Assembly: GCA_025997655.1 (NCBI GenBank)
Contig: BNUW01000009.1
Coordinates: 1-29,664, forward strand
Reading direction: 5' to 3'
Origin: Spirochaetia bacterium
GTDB lineage: Bacteria; Spirochaetota; Spirochaetia; Treponematales; Breznakiellaceae
Length of the DNA: 29,664 bases
Position 1 is the stretch's first letter. Each line of letters starts with the position of its first letter. Positions 1 through 7,501 of this stretch are shown here, piece after piece. The translations under genes were made by a program, and so were the position numbers. The notes beneath the pieces are model-generated. The model worked only from the letters and a program-made list of their open reading frames with translations. It was not told the DNA's origin and ran no database searches.

Positions 1-76
1 GCATTATATTATGATAGTATGACTGCGCCAATACTTTTTCAGCAACTTGGTTATGCGATGTTTGCCCGTACCCCAT
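1..76 (-). CDS. Possible third gene of the operon, cut by window edge
   Basis: An ATG at 74-76 on the minus strand, 9 bases after the stop of the NHL gene, opens a frame that stays open for 25 codons to the window edge, starting MGYGQTSHNQVAEK. There is no clear ribosome binding site, and the stretch is too short to assign. The close spacing and same direction are the only support for a gene continuing the operon. It could equally be chance. Confidence 0.25.
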   Translation of the reverse strand, partial: MGYGQTSHNQVAEKVLAQSYYHNIM

Positions 77-84
77 TGAGTATA

Positions 85-885
85 TTATTTTATTCTATAC
101 TCATACACGCTTCCAGTCCCCCAACTACCCACATATAAGGTGTTTCCATGTATTAGTAACGCAACACAACCACTTATGCCATCAACTACAATTCTTGTTG
201 ATCCGTTTGGTGAAAGTATACGTACACATCCATCTCCATTATCAGCGGCAAAAATTTCATTTTGCAAACTAATGTCAATGCCAACTCCCGGCCTTCCAAA
301 ATCATTCGAAAAAGGTCTAGTCGTTCCGTCAGAAAATACTTTGATAATGCTGCCTCCGTAGTTCGTGACATAAAGATTACCTTCTAAGTCCTCAACCACT
401 CCAACAGGCGTTCTCATGTCCTTCGCAACCAATTCAACCCTGCCGGAAGCGTTCACTTTGACAATTTCGTTGCTGCTTCGGTTGGCTACCAGCAATTCAC
501 CGTTTTTATTGAACGATATTCCTGTAGGGGTATGCAACCCTCTTGCGAAAATAATTTTGTTTTTATTTTTCGCAATACGGTAAATCACATTTTGTGAATA
601 GTCGGCAGCGTACAAATTACCGTCATTGTCAAAAGCCAGGCCGGCCGGTGACCCCATGTTATCAACGAAAATAGTATGATTACCCTTTGTATCGAGTTTC
701 GAGACGCTGCCTCCGCTCCAGTTTGAAACATACAAATTCCCCTCACGGTCTACCGCAATTCCAGTGGGAGAATGAAAACCTGTATACGTTTTCTCCAATA
801 CCAACTCAGCCGTTTTTCCCTGTGCATTGCCTTGTTCTATGGCCAGAAAAACTAAAAGAACAACATTGAGTACTAGTTTTAACAT
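85..885 (-). CDS. Secreted NHL-repeat beta-propeller protein
   Basis: The protein starts at the ATG at 885, not at the longer frame further upstream, because AAGGAGG lies just before it and the upstream gene ends at 887. It begins with a signal peptide (MLKLVLNVVLLVFLAIEQGNAQG), so the mature part is probably periplasmic or exported. The rest is a series of about six NHL/SMP-30-like blades, each with a variant of 'P-x-G-I/V/L-A-x-D-x-x-G-N-L-Y-V-x-N' (for example HSPTGIAVDREGNLYVSNW and SPAGLAFDNDGNLYAADY). Such propellers act as binding scaffolds or as lactonases; no metal-ligand set of a gluconolactonase is evident, so no reaction is claimed. It is translated directly after the carboxymuconolactone-decarboxylase-like gene and is probably under the same MerR-controlled promoter. 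Confidence 0.8.
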   Translation of the reverse strand: MLKLVLNVVLLVFLAIEQGNAQGKTAELVLEKTYTGFHSPTGIAVDREGNLYVSNWSGGSVSKLDTKGNHTIFVDNMGSPAGLAFDNDGNLYAADYSQNVIYRIAKNKNKIIFARGLHTPTGISFNKNGELLVANRSSNEIVKVNASGRVELVAKDMRTPVGVVEDLEGNLYVTNYGGSIIKVFSDGTTRPFSNDFGRPGVGIDISLQNEIFAADNGDGCVRILSPNGSTRIVVDGISGCVALLIHGNTLYVGSWGTGSVYEYRIK

Positions 886-886
886 A

Positions 887-1276
887 CTATTTTCCCTCCT
901 TGATTTTTCTCTCCGCAAATACTTTTTTTGCAGCATTGACGGCATTAAGCACTTTTGGAAAACCGGTATAGGGTATACATTGAATAAAAGTTTCAATCAC
1001 TTTTTCTGGTGTTATACCCACATTCAATGATCCGTTAATGTGAACCGTTAATTGCGACTCACAACCTCCTGCCGTCAACAAACTGGTAATGGTTATAAGC
1101 TCTCTTTCCTGTAAAGAAAGCCCCTCCCGGCAGTAAATGTCCCCAAAGGCAAATTCAATGATGTATGTACCCAAATCCGGCGCTATTGTTTTCAATGAAG
1201 CAATAACATTTTGCCCCGCACTGCCGTCTACCTCGTTTAGCCTGTCTGTCCCTTTCTGAAAGCGTGTGTTTTCCAT
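887..1276 (-). CDS. Carboxymuconolactone decarboxylase (AhpD-like) family protein
   Basis: This 129-residue protein has the single-domain size of the carboxymuconolactone decarboxylase family. Residues 56-90 carry the family core, LQERELITITSLLTAGGCE followed by QLTVHINGSLNVG, with Cys72, Glu73 and His79 where the active-site residues usually lie, and then the helix with PYTGFPKVLNA. Members are decarboxylases or small peroxidase-like proteins acting on organic hydroperoxides or quinone-like compounds; the substrate here cannot be read. The start is supported by GGAGG upstream. It is the first gene of an operon with the NHL protein and is divergent from merR, a common pairing in which a MerR regulator controls a small redox or detoxification enzyme. 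Confidence 0.85.
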   Translation of the reverse strand: MENTRFQKGTDRLNEVDGSAGQNVIASLKTIAPDLGTYIIEFAFGDIYCREGLSLQERELITITSLLTAGGCESQLTVHINGSLNVGITPEKVIETFIQCIPYTGFPKVLNAVNAAKKVFAERKIKEGK

Positions 1277-1308
1277 TGGAAAACCTCCTCAATAAAGATT
1301 ATATTTAG

Positions 1309-1339
1309 AAGCTACAACCTAGAGTGAACTCGAGGTCAA
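1309..1339 (-). promoter_or_regulatory. MerR-type promoter and operator of the CMD-NHL operon
   Basis: Read on the minus strand there is TTGACC (complement of 1334-1339) and TAGCTT (complement of 1309-1314) separated by 19 bases. This over-long spacer is typical of promoters that MerR proteins activate by DNA distortion. The spacer is filled by the inverted repeat ACCTaGAGT-ga-ACTCgAGGT at 1317-1336. The binding regulator is inferred to be the divergent MerR. Confidence 0.75.
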
Positions 1340-1396
1340 GCGTTTTCTGAAAGAAATTTGAGTTTTTTACAATATTTTTGCCTAAAACCCTCTCTC

Positions 1397-1425
1397 TTGA
1401 AATAATTTTTTTCATATTCTATAAT
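1397..1425 (+). promoter_or_regulatory. Promoter of the merR gene
   Basis: TTGAAA (1397-1402), a 17-base spacer and TATAAT (1420-1425) form a near-consensus sigma-70 promoter 38 bases before the merR start. Directly after it, CTAGAGT repeats the half-site of the operator at 1317-1336, which would allow autoregulation. Confidence 0.7.
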
Positions 1426-1462
1426 CTAGAGTCAGGTTGAGGTTGTTGAATAAGGAGTTTTT

Positions 1463-1825
1463 ATGGAATATTCGATTGGGGAATTTTCACGGCTTACATG
1501 TTTAGGTATACATACATTGCGCTATTATGAACAGGAAAATTTGATTCTGCCTAATCGTAAATCCAATGGGCAACGGTGTTATTCTGAAAATGATGTTACT
1601 TGGATACAATTTATAAAACGCTTAAAAGATACAAAAATGCCTATTAAAGAAATTCAAAAATATGCTAAATTAAGGGCTGATGGCGATCCGACCATGCCTG
1701 AACGTATGGAAATGCTCATAAAACACAGGGGTATTCTTAAAAATGAAATTGAAAAATTACAAGAACATCTTAACAAGTTAGATAATAAAATTGAATTTTA
1801 TAAAGCAGAAATCAATAGAATATAA
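1463..1825 (+). CDS. MerR-family transcriptional regulator
   Basis: A 120-residue regulator. Residues 1-70 are the winged helix-turn-helix DNA-binding domain: MEYSIGEFSRLTCLGIHTLRYYE, then a wing with RCYSENDVTWIQFIKRLKDTKMPIKEI. Residues 80-120 are a leucine-rich coiled coil (ILKNEIEKLQEHLNKLDNKI) that would form the antiparallel dimer. There is no cysteine-rich metal-binding loop after the coil, so it is not a copper, zinc or mercury sensor of the classical kind. It resembles the subgroup that regulates small redox enzymes. The start has AAGGAG at a good distance. It is divergent from the CMD-NHL operon, its likely target. Confidence 0.9.
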   Translation: MEYSIGEFSRLTCLGIHTLRYYEQENLILPNRKSNGQRCYSENDVTWIQFIKRLKDTKMPIKEIQKYAKLRADGDPTMPERMEMLIKHRGILKNEIEKLQEHLNKLDNKIEFYKAEINRI

Positions 1826-1871
1826 ACCATATTATTTATTTGTTCCAATTATCGAGTAATTATTTTATATT

Positions 1872-2408
1872 TTAATCAATAAGCAAAAAAGCAAATCTGT
1901 TGGTAATTTCATTATGGTCTTTAACCACTTGAATTGGATACCCAACATTATGAGCAGTCTGATATACATCAATACCCATAGCATCAGCACCGGGTCTGGA
2001 TTTATCTTTATGGATGCATTTTATACGAGTACCTTCGGCTATACAATCTTTACAAAAAACACATGAACTATACTGTAACAAAAAAGTTTTATAATTCCCC
2101 GCAAGAAATATTGCTCTTTCCAATTCAGAAAGCCTTAATACCAATTTGTAGGTATCATCGTTATTCGCCGATTGTATGGAAAAATGAAAAATAATTGCAT
2201 TCTCATATTCATAAATCATTTTACGGCATTCTTCAACCGAAGGTACTGCGGGGGGACAACTGCCGTTCTTGCCATAATTTTTACAGCCAAATTGACAACG
2301 GAATCTAACCCATTGCGCAACAATAATATTTTTCCGGGGAATTATCCATTTATAATCAGTAAAACAATGTTCCTTTATGATTTTATCAATTTGGTCCTTG
2401 TTGTCCAT
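1872..2408 (-). CDS. DUF2284 cysteine-rich, probable metal-binding protein
   Basis: A 178-residue soluble protein with the hallmarks of DUF2284: an N-terminal cysteine cluster (residues 34-51, RCQFGCKNYGKNGSCPPAVP) and a second cluster near residues 115-135 (CVFCKDC, then IKCIHKDKSRPGADAMGID). The cysteines suggest a bound metal or iron-sulfur centre. The biochemical role of the family is not established. The start has GGAG eleven bases upstream. The gene is AT-rich and stands alone; the neighbour on one side is merR, convergent, and on the other a decayed ORF6N gene. Confidence 0.85.
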   Translation of the reverse strand: MDNKDQIDKIIKEHCFTDYKWIIPRKNIIVAQWVRFRCQFGCKNYGKNGSCPPAVPSVEECRKMIYEYENAIIFHFSIQSANNDDTYKLVLRLSELERAIFLAGNYKTFLLQYSSCVFCKDCIAEGTRIKCIHKDKSRPGADAMGIDVYQTAHNVGYPIQVVKDHNEITNRFAFLLID

Positions 2409-2497
2409 ATTTGCATCTCCATTTTCATAATAATATTATAATCAAGAAATTTTGTCAACCAATATTTCAATGATTTTACAACCAATTTTAGGCATAA

Positions 2498-2929
2498 TTG
2501 TACATAACAAGAATGCGCATTATTCGCGGGTGTAAAGTGATGATCGACAGCGACCTGGCTGTTTTATACCAAGTTGAAAACAAGGCATTAAACCAAGCGG
2601 TAAAACGGAATTTGGGGCGGTTTCCCCCGGATTTTATGTTCCAGATCACCCAGGAAGAATGGCAGGTTTTAAGATCACAAATGGTGATCTTAAGCCGGGA
2701 TTCACCGGCGCAAACTTTGAAGTCACAATTTGTGACCTCAAAGATCGATGAAAAGCGGGGTGGACGGCGGGTTGCGCCATACGTTTTTACCGAACAGGGC
2801 GTGGCCATGCTTTCCAGCGTGATAAACTCGGATCGCGCCATAGAGACCAATATTCAAATAATGCCAGGTCCGCCGCCTGAGTCAAAGCCAATCGGCTTTA
2901 GGGCTAGCCACGACGAAGCGGAAGGCTAA
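2498..2929 (+). pseudogene. Truncated ORF6N (KilA-N-like) domain protein with replaced tail
   Basis: Residues 6-115 are a clear ORF6N DNA-binding domain of phage and mobile-element proteins: [18 protein letters not shown], then [23 protein letters not shown] and [14 protein letters not shown]. After 'AIETNIQIM' the expected continuation (a helical region starting RAF or RAFV) is missing and replaced by about 20 unrelated residues ending ASHDEAEG. No good start codon or ribosome binding site precedes the domain; a TTG at 2498 or ATG at 2513 would be needed, and the normal first residues before 'IRG' are degraded. I read it as a remnant of a mobile-element gene, possibly with a small repeat element joined to its 3' end. 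Confidence 0.75.
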
Positions 2930-2963
2930 GGGCAATTTTTACCGCAAAAATCAACATTTCATG

Positions 2964-2992
2964 CTGACAAAATCCCGCCCTTATGATATAAT
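2964..2992 (+). promoter_or_regulatory. Promoter of ackA
   Basis: CTGACA (2964-2969), a 17-base spacer and a perfect TATAAT (2987-2992), about 40 bases before the ackA start. It is one of the strongest promoters in the window and fits a highly expressed gene. Confidence 0.8.
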
Positions 2993-3032
2993 TTTACCGA
3001 ATTGACCAAAAATCACTAAAGAGGAGAAATAC

Positions 3033-4370
3033 ATGGTTATTTTAGTATTGAACTGCGGATCATCCTCCGCCAAGTATCAGGTCTACGACTGGGACGCCAA
3101 GGACGTCCTGGCGGTGGGCGCCGTGGAAAAGGTTACCCTGGGGGATTCCTTTATCAAGCACCAGAAGAAGGGTAAGGAAGAAATCACCATCCAGCATCCC
3201 TGCCCCACCCATACGGAGGCGGTGGACCTTATCATCAAGACCCTGACCGATAAGGAAACCGGGGTTCTTACCGATATGTCGGTGATCAAGGCCGTGGGAC
3301 ACCGGGTGGTCCATGGGGGTGACAAGTTTACCAAGTCGGTTATCGTGGATGATCAGGTGATGAAGACCCTGGACGAGGTTAAGGACCTGGGTCCCCTCCA
3401 CAATCCCGCCAACATCCTGGGGATTGAGGCCGCGAAGAAGGTGCTGCCCAATGTGCCCCATTGCGCCATCATGGACACCGCCTGGCACCAGACCATGCCT
3501 CCGGAGTCCTACCTCTACGCCGTGCCCTACGAATGGTACGAAAAATACGGCGTGCGCCGCTACGGCTTCCACGGCACCAGTTTCCTCTATTGCTCCAAAC
3601 GCGCCGCGGTGCTTCTGGGCAAGGACCCCTACAAGACCAACCTCATCATTTGCCATATTGGGAACGGCGCTTCGGTGAACGCGGTGAAGGACGGCTGCTC
3701 CTATGACACCTCCATGGGCATTACCCCCCTGGAGGGCCTTATCATGGGGACCCGGTCTGGGGACATGGACCCGGCCCTGCCCTTCTATGTGATGCGGAAG
3801 GCCGGTATAAGCCCCACCGACATGGAAAGCGCCCTGAACAAGAAGTCCGGCCTCCTGGGGATCACCGGTAAATACGCCGACCGCCGGGATATACAGAATG
3901 CGGCGGCGGAGGGGGATAAACGTTCCGCCCAGGCCATCGAGATGGAAGCCCAGCGGATAAAGAAGTACATCGGCGGGTATTTTGCCGAACTGGGCCGGGT
4001 GGACGGACTGGTCTTTACCGCCGGGGTCGGGGAATTCAGCGCCATCATCCGGGAGAAGGTCCTGAAGGGCCTTGAGGGTCTTGGCATTGTCTATGATCCC
4101 AAAAAGAACAACATAGCCTGCACCCGGAACACCGAGAGCCTCATCTCCAAGCCGGAATCGAAGATTCCCGTCTTTATCATCCCCACGGACGAAGAACTGG
4201 TGATGACCGAGGACGCCTACGCCCTGATGAAGGGGACCTACGATGTGCATACCAAGTTCACCTACTCCTTCCAGAAAAAGGACTACGTGAACAAGGCCCG
4301 CGCCGAAGGTCTGACGGAACAACTGAAGAAGAAACCGGAATTGAAGGAAGTTATCGCGGTTCCGAAATAA
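3033..4370 (+). CDS. ackA: Acetate kinase
   Basis: Converts acetyl phosphate and ADP to acetate and ATP in fermentative energy metabolism, in the cytoplasm. The ASKHA-fold signatures are intact: [14 protein letters not shown] at residues 4-17 and [12 protein letters not shown] at 88-99. Residues matching the known catalytic set fall at the expected numbers: Asn7, Arg91, Asp148, His180 and Arg241 (in GTRSGDMDP). The adenosine-binding loop reads FTAGVGEFS where FTGGIGENS is usual. At 445 residues it is about 45 longer than typical; the extra C-terminal segment after '[12 protein letters not shown]' is lysine-rich and charged. A perfect promoter, GAGGAG before the start and strongly C-ending codons point to high expression. 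The usual partner pta is not adjacent. Confidence 0.97.
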   Translation: MVILVLNCGSSSAKYQVYDWDAKDVLAVGAVEKVTLGDSFIKHQKKGKEEITIQHPCPTHTEAVDLIIKTLTDKETGVLTDMSVIKAVGHRVVHGGDKFTKSVIVDDQVMKTLDEVKDLGPLHNPANILGIEAAKKVLPNVPHCAIMDTAWHQTMPPESYLYAVPYEWYEKYGVRRYGFHGTSFLYCSKRAAVLLGKDPYKTNLIICHIGNGASVNAVKDGCSYDTSMGITPLEGLIMGTRSGDMDPALPFYVMRKAGISPTDMESALNKKSGLLGITGKYADRRDIQNAAAEGDKRSAQAIEMEAQRIKKYIGGYFAELGRVDGLVFTAGVGEFSAIIREKVLKGLEGLGIVYDPKKNNIACTRNTESLISKPESKIPVFIIPTDEELVMTEDAYALMKGTYDVHTKFTYSFQKKDYVNKARAEGLTEQLKKKPELKEVIAVPK

Positions 4371-4383
4371 GGAAGAATAAGAG

Positions 4384-4489
4384 TCCACGGATAGACACGG
4401 ATTATATGGATGAACACGGATGAAGAAAAGGCACACTGAATTTTCATCCGTGTATATCCGTTCCATCCGTATAATCCGTGGATTTTTTT
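4384..4489 (+). terminator. Long interrupted-hairpin terminator of ackA
   Basis: TCCACGGAT at 4384-4392 pairs with ATCCGTGGA ending at 4482, and further segments between (CACGGAT, CATCCGTG and similar) extend an imperfect stem of about 45 bases per arm. A run of seven T follows. The repeated 'CCGTG/CACGG' units make this a tandem-repeat-like palindrome. Confidence 0.75.
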
Positions 4490-4551
4490 ATTTCCCCACT
4501 AGCCTTTTTGAAAGAATGTGTTTATATTATAGGAAAGGATGGTAATATCCG

Positions 4552-4654
4552 CGGACTTTTAGTCCGATATGACCGCTCGTATGAGGGTCAAATCCGCCGG
4601 GCTTAATGCCGGCAACAAACATGCCTAACGGCGTGTAACACACCTAATGGTGTG
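4552..4654 (+). promoter_or_regulatory. Five-hairpin leader of hsp20
   Basis: Within 103 bases there are five separate hairpins: 4552-4566 (CGGACT/AGTCCG), 4570-4590 (TGACC..CTC/GAG..GGTCA), 4596-4613 (GCCGG/CCGGC), 4623-4632 (GCC/GGC) and 4639-4654 (CACACC/GGTGTG). Loops are short and A/T-only or nearly so. The last hairpin ends directly before the ribosome binding site AAAGGAG. In other bacteria small heat-shock genes often have RNA thermosensors in this position; here that is only inferred from position, since none of these hairpins clearly pairs with the ribosome binding site. A -10-like TATTAT lies at 4525-4530. Confidence 0.5.
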
Positions 4655-4666
4655 AAAGGAGCCTCT

Positions 4667-5236
4667 ATGAAAGGCAACAGATCGTACATGGACATGGGGA
4701 CGATTTTCGACGAAATCTTCGAAGCCGCCCAGAACTTCACCGATGAATTCCGCCAGAATTTCAATCCCATGGGAAACGGACCTATGGGGGGAGACCCCAT
4801 GGGGGGCTGCGGCCGCCGGGGTTTTGCCAAGGGAAACTTCGACGAAAGCATTGATTATTATCCCAACTATTCCTATCCCCCGATGAATGTCTACATGACC
4901 GCCGACCGCAGCATGATCTTCGAGTTTGCCCTCGCCGGGTTTGACGAAAAGGACATCAGCCTCTCTTTCCAGGGGGATTACATGGTGTTTTCCGCCAAAA
5001 TAAACGAAGATTCCGGCTTTGACCTGTCTCCGGACGAGAATAACCGGTACTTCAAGCGCCGCCTCAAGATGAAGGATATCGAAAAACAGAAGTACTTCGT
5101 CCCGCTGGATAAATACGCCCAGGAACAGGTCAAGGCGGTCTACAAAAACGGCATACTCCGGGTCACCATACCACCCAAGGACGAGCCGGACCAGAATGAC
5201 GGGATTAAGATCGAGATTATCAAAGACGGGAACTAA
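4667..5236 (+). CDS. Hsp20 / small heat-shock protein
   Basis: An ATP-independent holdase chaperone of the alpha-crystallin family. The ATG at 4667 is chosen over the GTG at 4652 because AAAGGAG lies at 4655-4661. In the 189-residue product, residues 1-70 are a flexible, Met/Gly-rich N-terminal arm (NPMGNGPMGGDPMGG). Residues 71-175 are the alpha-crystallin domain, from MNVYMTADRSMIFEFALAGF to the signature YKNGILRVTIPPK. The C-terminal IKIEI is the I-x-I motif that docks neighbouring subunits. It is single-gene, between the ackA terminator and its own terminator. Confidence 0.93.
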   Translation: MKGNRSYMDMGTIFDEIFEAAQNFTDEFRQNFNPMGNGPMGGDPMGGCGRRGFAKGNFDESIDYYPNYSYPPMNVYMTADRSMIFEFALAGFDEKDISLSFQGDYMVFSAKINEDSGFDLSPDENNRYFKRRLKMKDIEKQKYFVPLDKYAQEQVKAVYKNGILRVTIPPKDEPDQNDGIKIEIIKDGN

Positions 5237-5241
5237 AAAAA

Positions 5242-5277
5242 AGAGGAATCGGGTAACAAATTTTACCTGATTCCTCT
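5242..5277. terminator. Bidirectional terminator between hsp20 and the purine permease gene
   Basis: AGAGGAATC-g-GGTAA pairs with TTACC-t-GATTCCTCT. A run of A precedes it, so it can work for the convergent permease gene as well as for hsp20. Confidence 0.8.
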
Positions 5278-5301
5278 GAACCTCTGCGCAGTCTTCTCAG
5301 T

Positions 5302-6594
5302 TTAAATAAAGAACCTTGCTACAAAGATCACAAACAAAATCCAGGTTACCGGGGTAATTTCCTTGAACTTACCGGTGGCGGCTTTGAGGACCACGTAGGA
5401 AAGGACCCCGTAGACGATGCCTTCGGCGATGCTGTAGGCAAAGGGCATCATGGTGATGGCGATAAACGCCGGGATACCCTCGGTGGGGTCTGCGAAGTTG
5501 ATGTCCGTTACGGCCCGCATCATCAGATAGCCCACCAGGATCAGGGCCGGGGCGGTGGCGGCGCCGGGGATGAGCAGGAAGATGGGGGAGAGGAACAGGG
5601 CCAGGAGGAACAGGATCGCCGTGGTCAGGGCGGTTAGTCCCGTACGGCCGCCGACGGCGACCCCTGCGGTGCTTTCTACGTAGCTGGTTACCGTGGAGGT
5701 TCCCAGAGCCGCGCCCGCAACGGTGCCAACGGCGTCCGCCAGCAGGGCCTGCTTAACCTTGGGGATGTTGCCGTCTTTGTCGATAAGCCCCGCCTGGGTG
5801 GTTACGCCAACCAGGGTTCCCACGGTGTCAAAGATGTCCACGAATAGGAAGGTAAAAAACACCGTAAAAAACTTCAGGCTCAAAACTGAAGCAAATTCAA
5901 ACTTGAAAAACAGGGGAGCCGCAGGGAGGCTCACGGGGGAGAACCCATCCGGCACGGTGGTAACCCCCAGGGGGATCCCTATGATGGTGGTGACGAGGAT
6001 GCCCAGCAGGATGGACCCCGGCACCTTCCGGGCATACAGGATAATGGTAATCACCAGGCCGATAAGGGCCAGGAGGGCGCTGCCGGAGGTGATTTGCCCC
6101 AGGCCAATCACCGTACCCCCACCGCCTACCACCACCCCGGCATTGGCCAGGCCGATAAGGGCGATGAAGAGGCCGATGCCCACGGCCACCGCTTTTTTCA
6201 GGGTGGCGGGGATTGCCTTGATGATAGCCTCCCGGACATTCCCCAGGGACAGGAGGATGAAAAGGATACCCTCCAGGAAAACCGCGGTAAGGGCGATTTG
6301 CCAGGAATAGCCCAGGCCGAAAACGACCGTGTAGGTAAAGAAGGCGTTCAGCCCCATACCCGGCGCCAGGGCAATCGGCAGGTTTGCCGCAAAGGCCATC
6401 ACCAGGGTGGCGACGGCCGACCCGATGACCGTGGCGGTGAAGACCGCTCCGGGGGTCATGCCGTCTCCGATACTGCCCAGCATCCCGGGGTTCACTGCCA
6501 GGATATAGGCCATGGTCAAAAACGTGGTAAGCCCCGCGATGATTTCCCGGTTTACCGTTGTACCATGGGCTTTTAACTTAAAAAGACTCTCCAT
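5302..6594 (-). CDS. NCS2/AzgA-type purine permease (adenine, guanine or hypoxanthine)
   Basis: A 430-residue inner-membrane protein with about 12 hydrophobic segments. The N-terminus has the AzgA-subfamily pattern: LFKLKAHGTTVNREIIAGLTT, TMAYILAVNP and then NLPIALAPGMGLNAFFTYTVV. Near residue 250, FLFVDIFDTVGTLVGV and later ALGTSTVTSYVESTAGVAVGGRTGLTAL are the conserved substrate-pathway helices. The subfamily takes up purine bases with protons; which base cannot be decided from sequence. GGAG precedes the start. It is a single gene; its promoter lies in the short divergent region before the lipoprotein gene's 3' end. Confidence 0.92.
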   Translation of the reverse strand: MESLFKLKAHGTTVNREIIAGLTTFLTMAYILAVNPGMLGSIGDGMTPGAVFTATVIGSAVATLVMAFAANLPIALAPGMGLNAFFTYTVVFGLGYSWQIALTAVFLEGILFILLSLGNVREAIIKAIPATLKKAVAVGIGLFIALIGLANAGVVVGGGGTVIGLGQITSGSALLALIGLVITIILYARKVPGSILLGILVTTIIGIPLGVTTVPDGFSPVSLPAAPLFFKFEFASVLSLKFFTVFFTFLFVDIFDTVGTLVGVTTQAGLIDKDGNIPKVKQALLADAVGTVAGAALGTSTVTSYVESTAGVAVGGRTGLTALTTAILFLLALFLSPIFLLIPGAATAPALILVGYLMMRAVTDINFADPTEGIPAFIAITMMPFAYSIAEGIVYGVLSYVVLKAATGKFKEITPVTWILFVIFVARFFI

Positions 6595-6670
6595 GAATTA
6601 CTCCTTTCCCCGCTGCTATAGTGAGGATGTGGATATAATAACCAGGAAATCGAAAAAAAATCTACCGGTT

Positions 6671-7462
6671 TTACCGCCAGATTACTTCATATTCCAGCGG
6701 GTTTTCCAGAACCAGGAGTTCCGCCAGGGGCAGGTCGAAACGGGCCTGGGTCCCGGTAAAGGTCCCGCCCTTCACTGTGCTAATCGGTCCGGGGAATCCG
6801 ATGGATACGGTAATTCCGGCGGCGGCAATCTCATCCGCCAGGGCCTGGCCATAGAAATCGCTTACCAGTTTCAGGTATTCCGTCCGGGAAAGCTGCTCAC
6901 CGGTGGCCGCCGGGGCCATAAGGGCGGAAAGGTAGTCACGGATATCCGCAGAAATCATGGCAAGCACCAGCGGGGCGGTATTCCGGTCCAGGGCGATTAA
7001 AAGCCGGCTATCCCCCGGGGGATTCCCCTGTATATAGGTAATAAACCGTTTCCCTTCGGTGTTTTTTGCGGTAATAGCGTCGGGCAGGGCGAGAAATTCA
7101 TCTATCCGGGCGATGCGGATGGTTCCGGCTATACTTGACGAACCCCGGTTCTGCAGATTAACCGACTCAATGCCCGGCGCGGCGGCCATGGATTTGGCGA
7201 TGGCCGCCGCGTTAATGATCGGGGTATCCTTTTCCGCAGAGGCGCTGCCGGAAAGGGCTGAAAGGGAGCGGATCAAGGCGCTCATCCGGGGTTCCAGGCG
7301 TATGTCCAGGGAAAGTTCCGCCGATCCATCCCTGCGGAGATTGCCGTTGATCCTGCCGGAACAGTTTGAAAGAAAAAAAACAGTCAATATGGTGCAACCG
7401 GCAAGAAAAAAATGGGTCCATATTGCGGAGAAGGTGATAGCTTTTTTCTGAAAACTACTCAT
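6671..7462 (-). CDS. Putative lipoprotein, function unknown
   Basis: I do not recognise a named family. The N-terminus has positive residues, a hydrophobic stretch (FFLAGCTILTVFFL) and a lipobox-like LSNC followed by SGRINGNLRRDGSAELSLDI, which looks like the start of a beta-rich domain in LppM-like lipoproteins. The remaining 200 residues alternate beta-strand and helix, ending ENPLEYEVIWR. The start is uncertain: ATG 7462 is chosen, TTG 7480 is possible, and neither has a good ribosome binding site. It is divergent from the acyl-CoA ligase gene, with only about 40 bases between starts. Confidence 0.7.
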   Translation of the reverse strand: MSSFQKKAITFSAIWTHFFLAGCTILTVFFLSNCSGRINGNLRRDGSAELSLDIRLEPRMSALIRSLSALSGSASAEKDTPIINAAAIAKSMAAAPGIESVNLQNRGSSSIAGTIRIARIDEFLALPDAITAKNTEGKRFITYIQGNPPGDSRLLIALDRNTAPLVLAMISADIRDYLSALMAPAATGEQLSRTEYLKLVSDFYGQALADEIAAAGITVSIGFPGPISTVKGGTFTGTQARFDLPLAELLVLENPLEYEVIWR

Positions 7463-7501
7463 ATAGTAGAGTATACGCAATTAAATCGTGGGAGGATAGA
7501 G

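Noticed and set aside
3060..4466. Long minus-strand frame of 468 codons opposite ackA
   Set aside because: It is the mirror frame of a GC-rich, C-ending coding sequence; no start signal and the plus strand is clearly acetate kinase.
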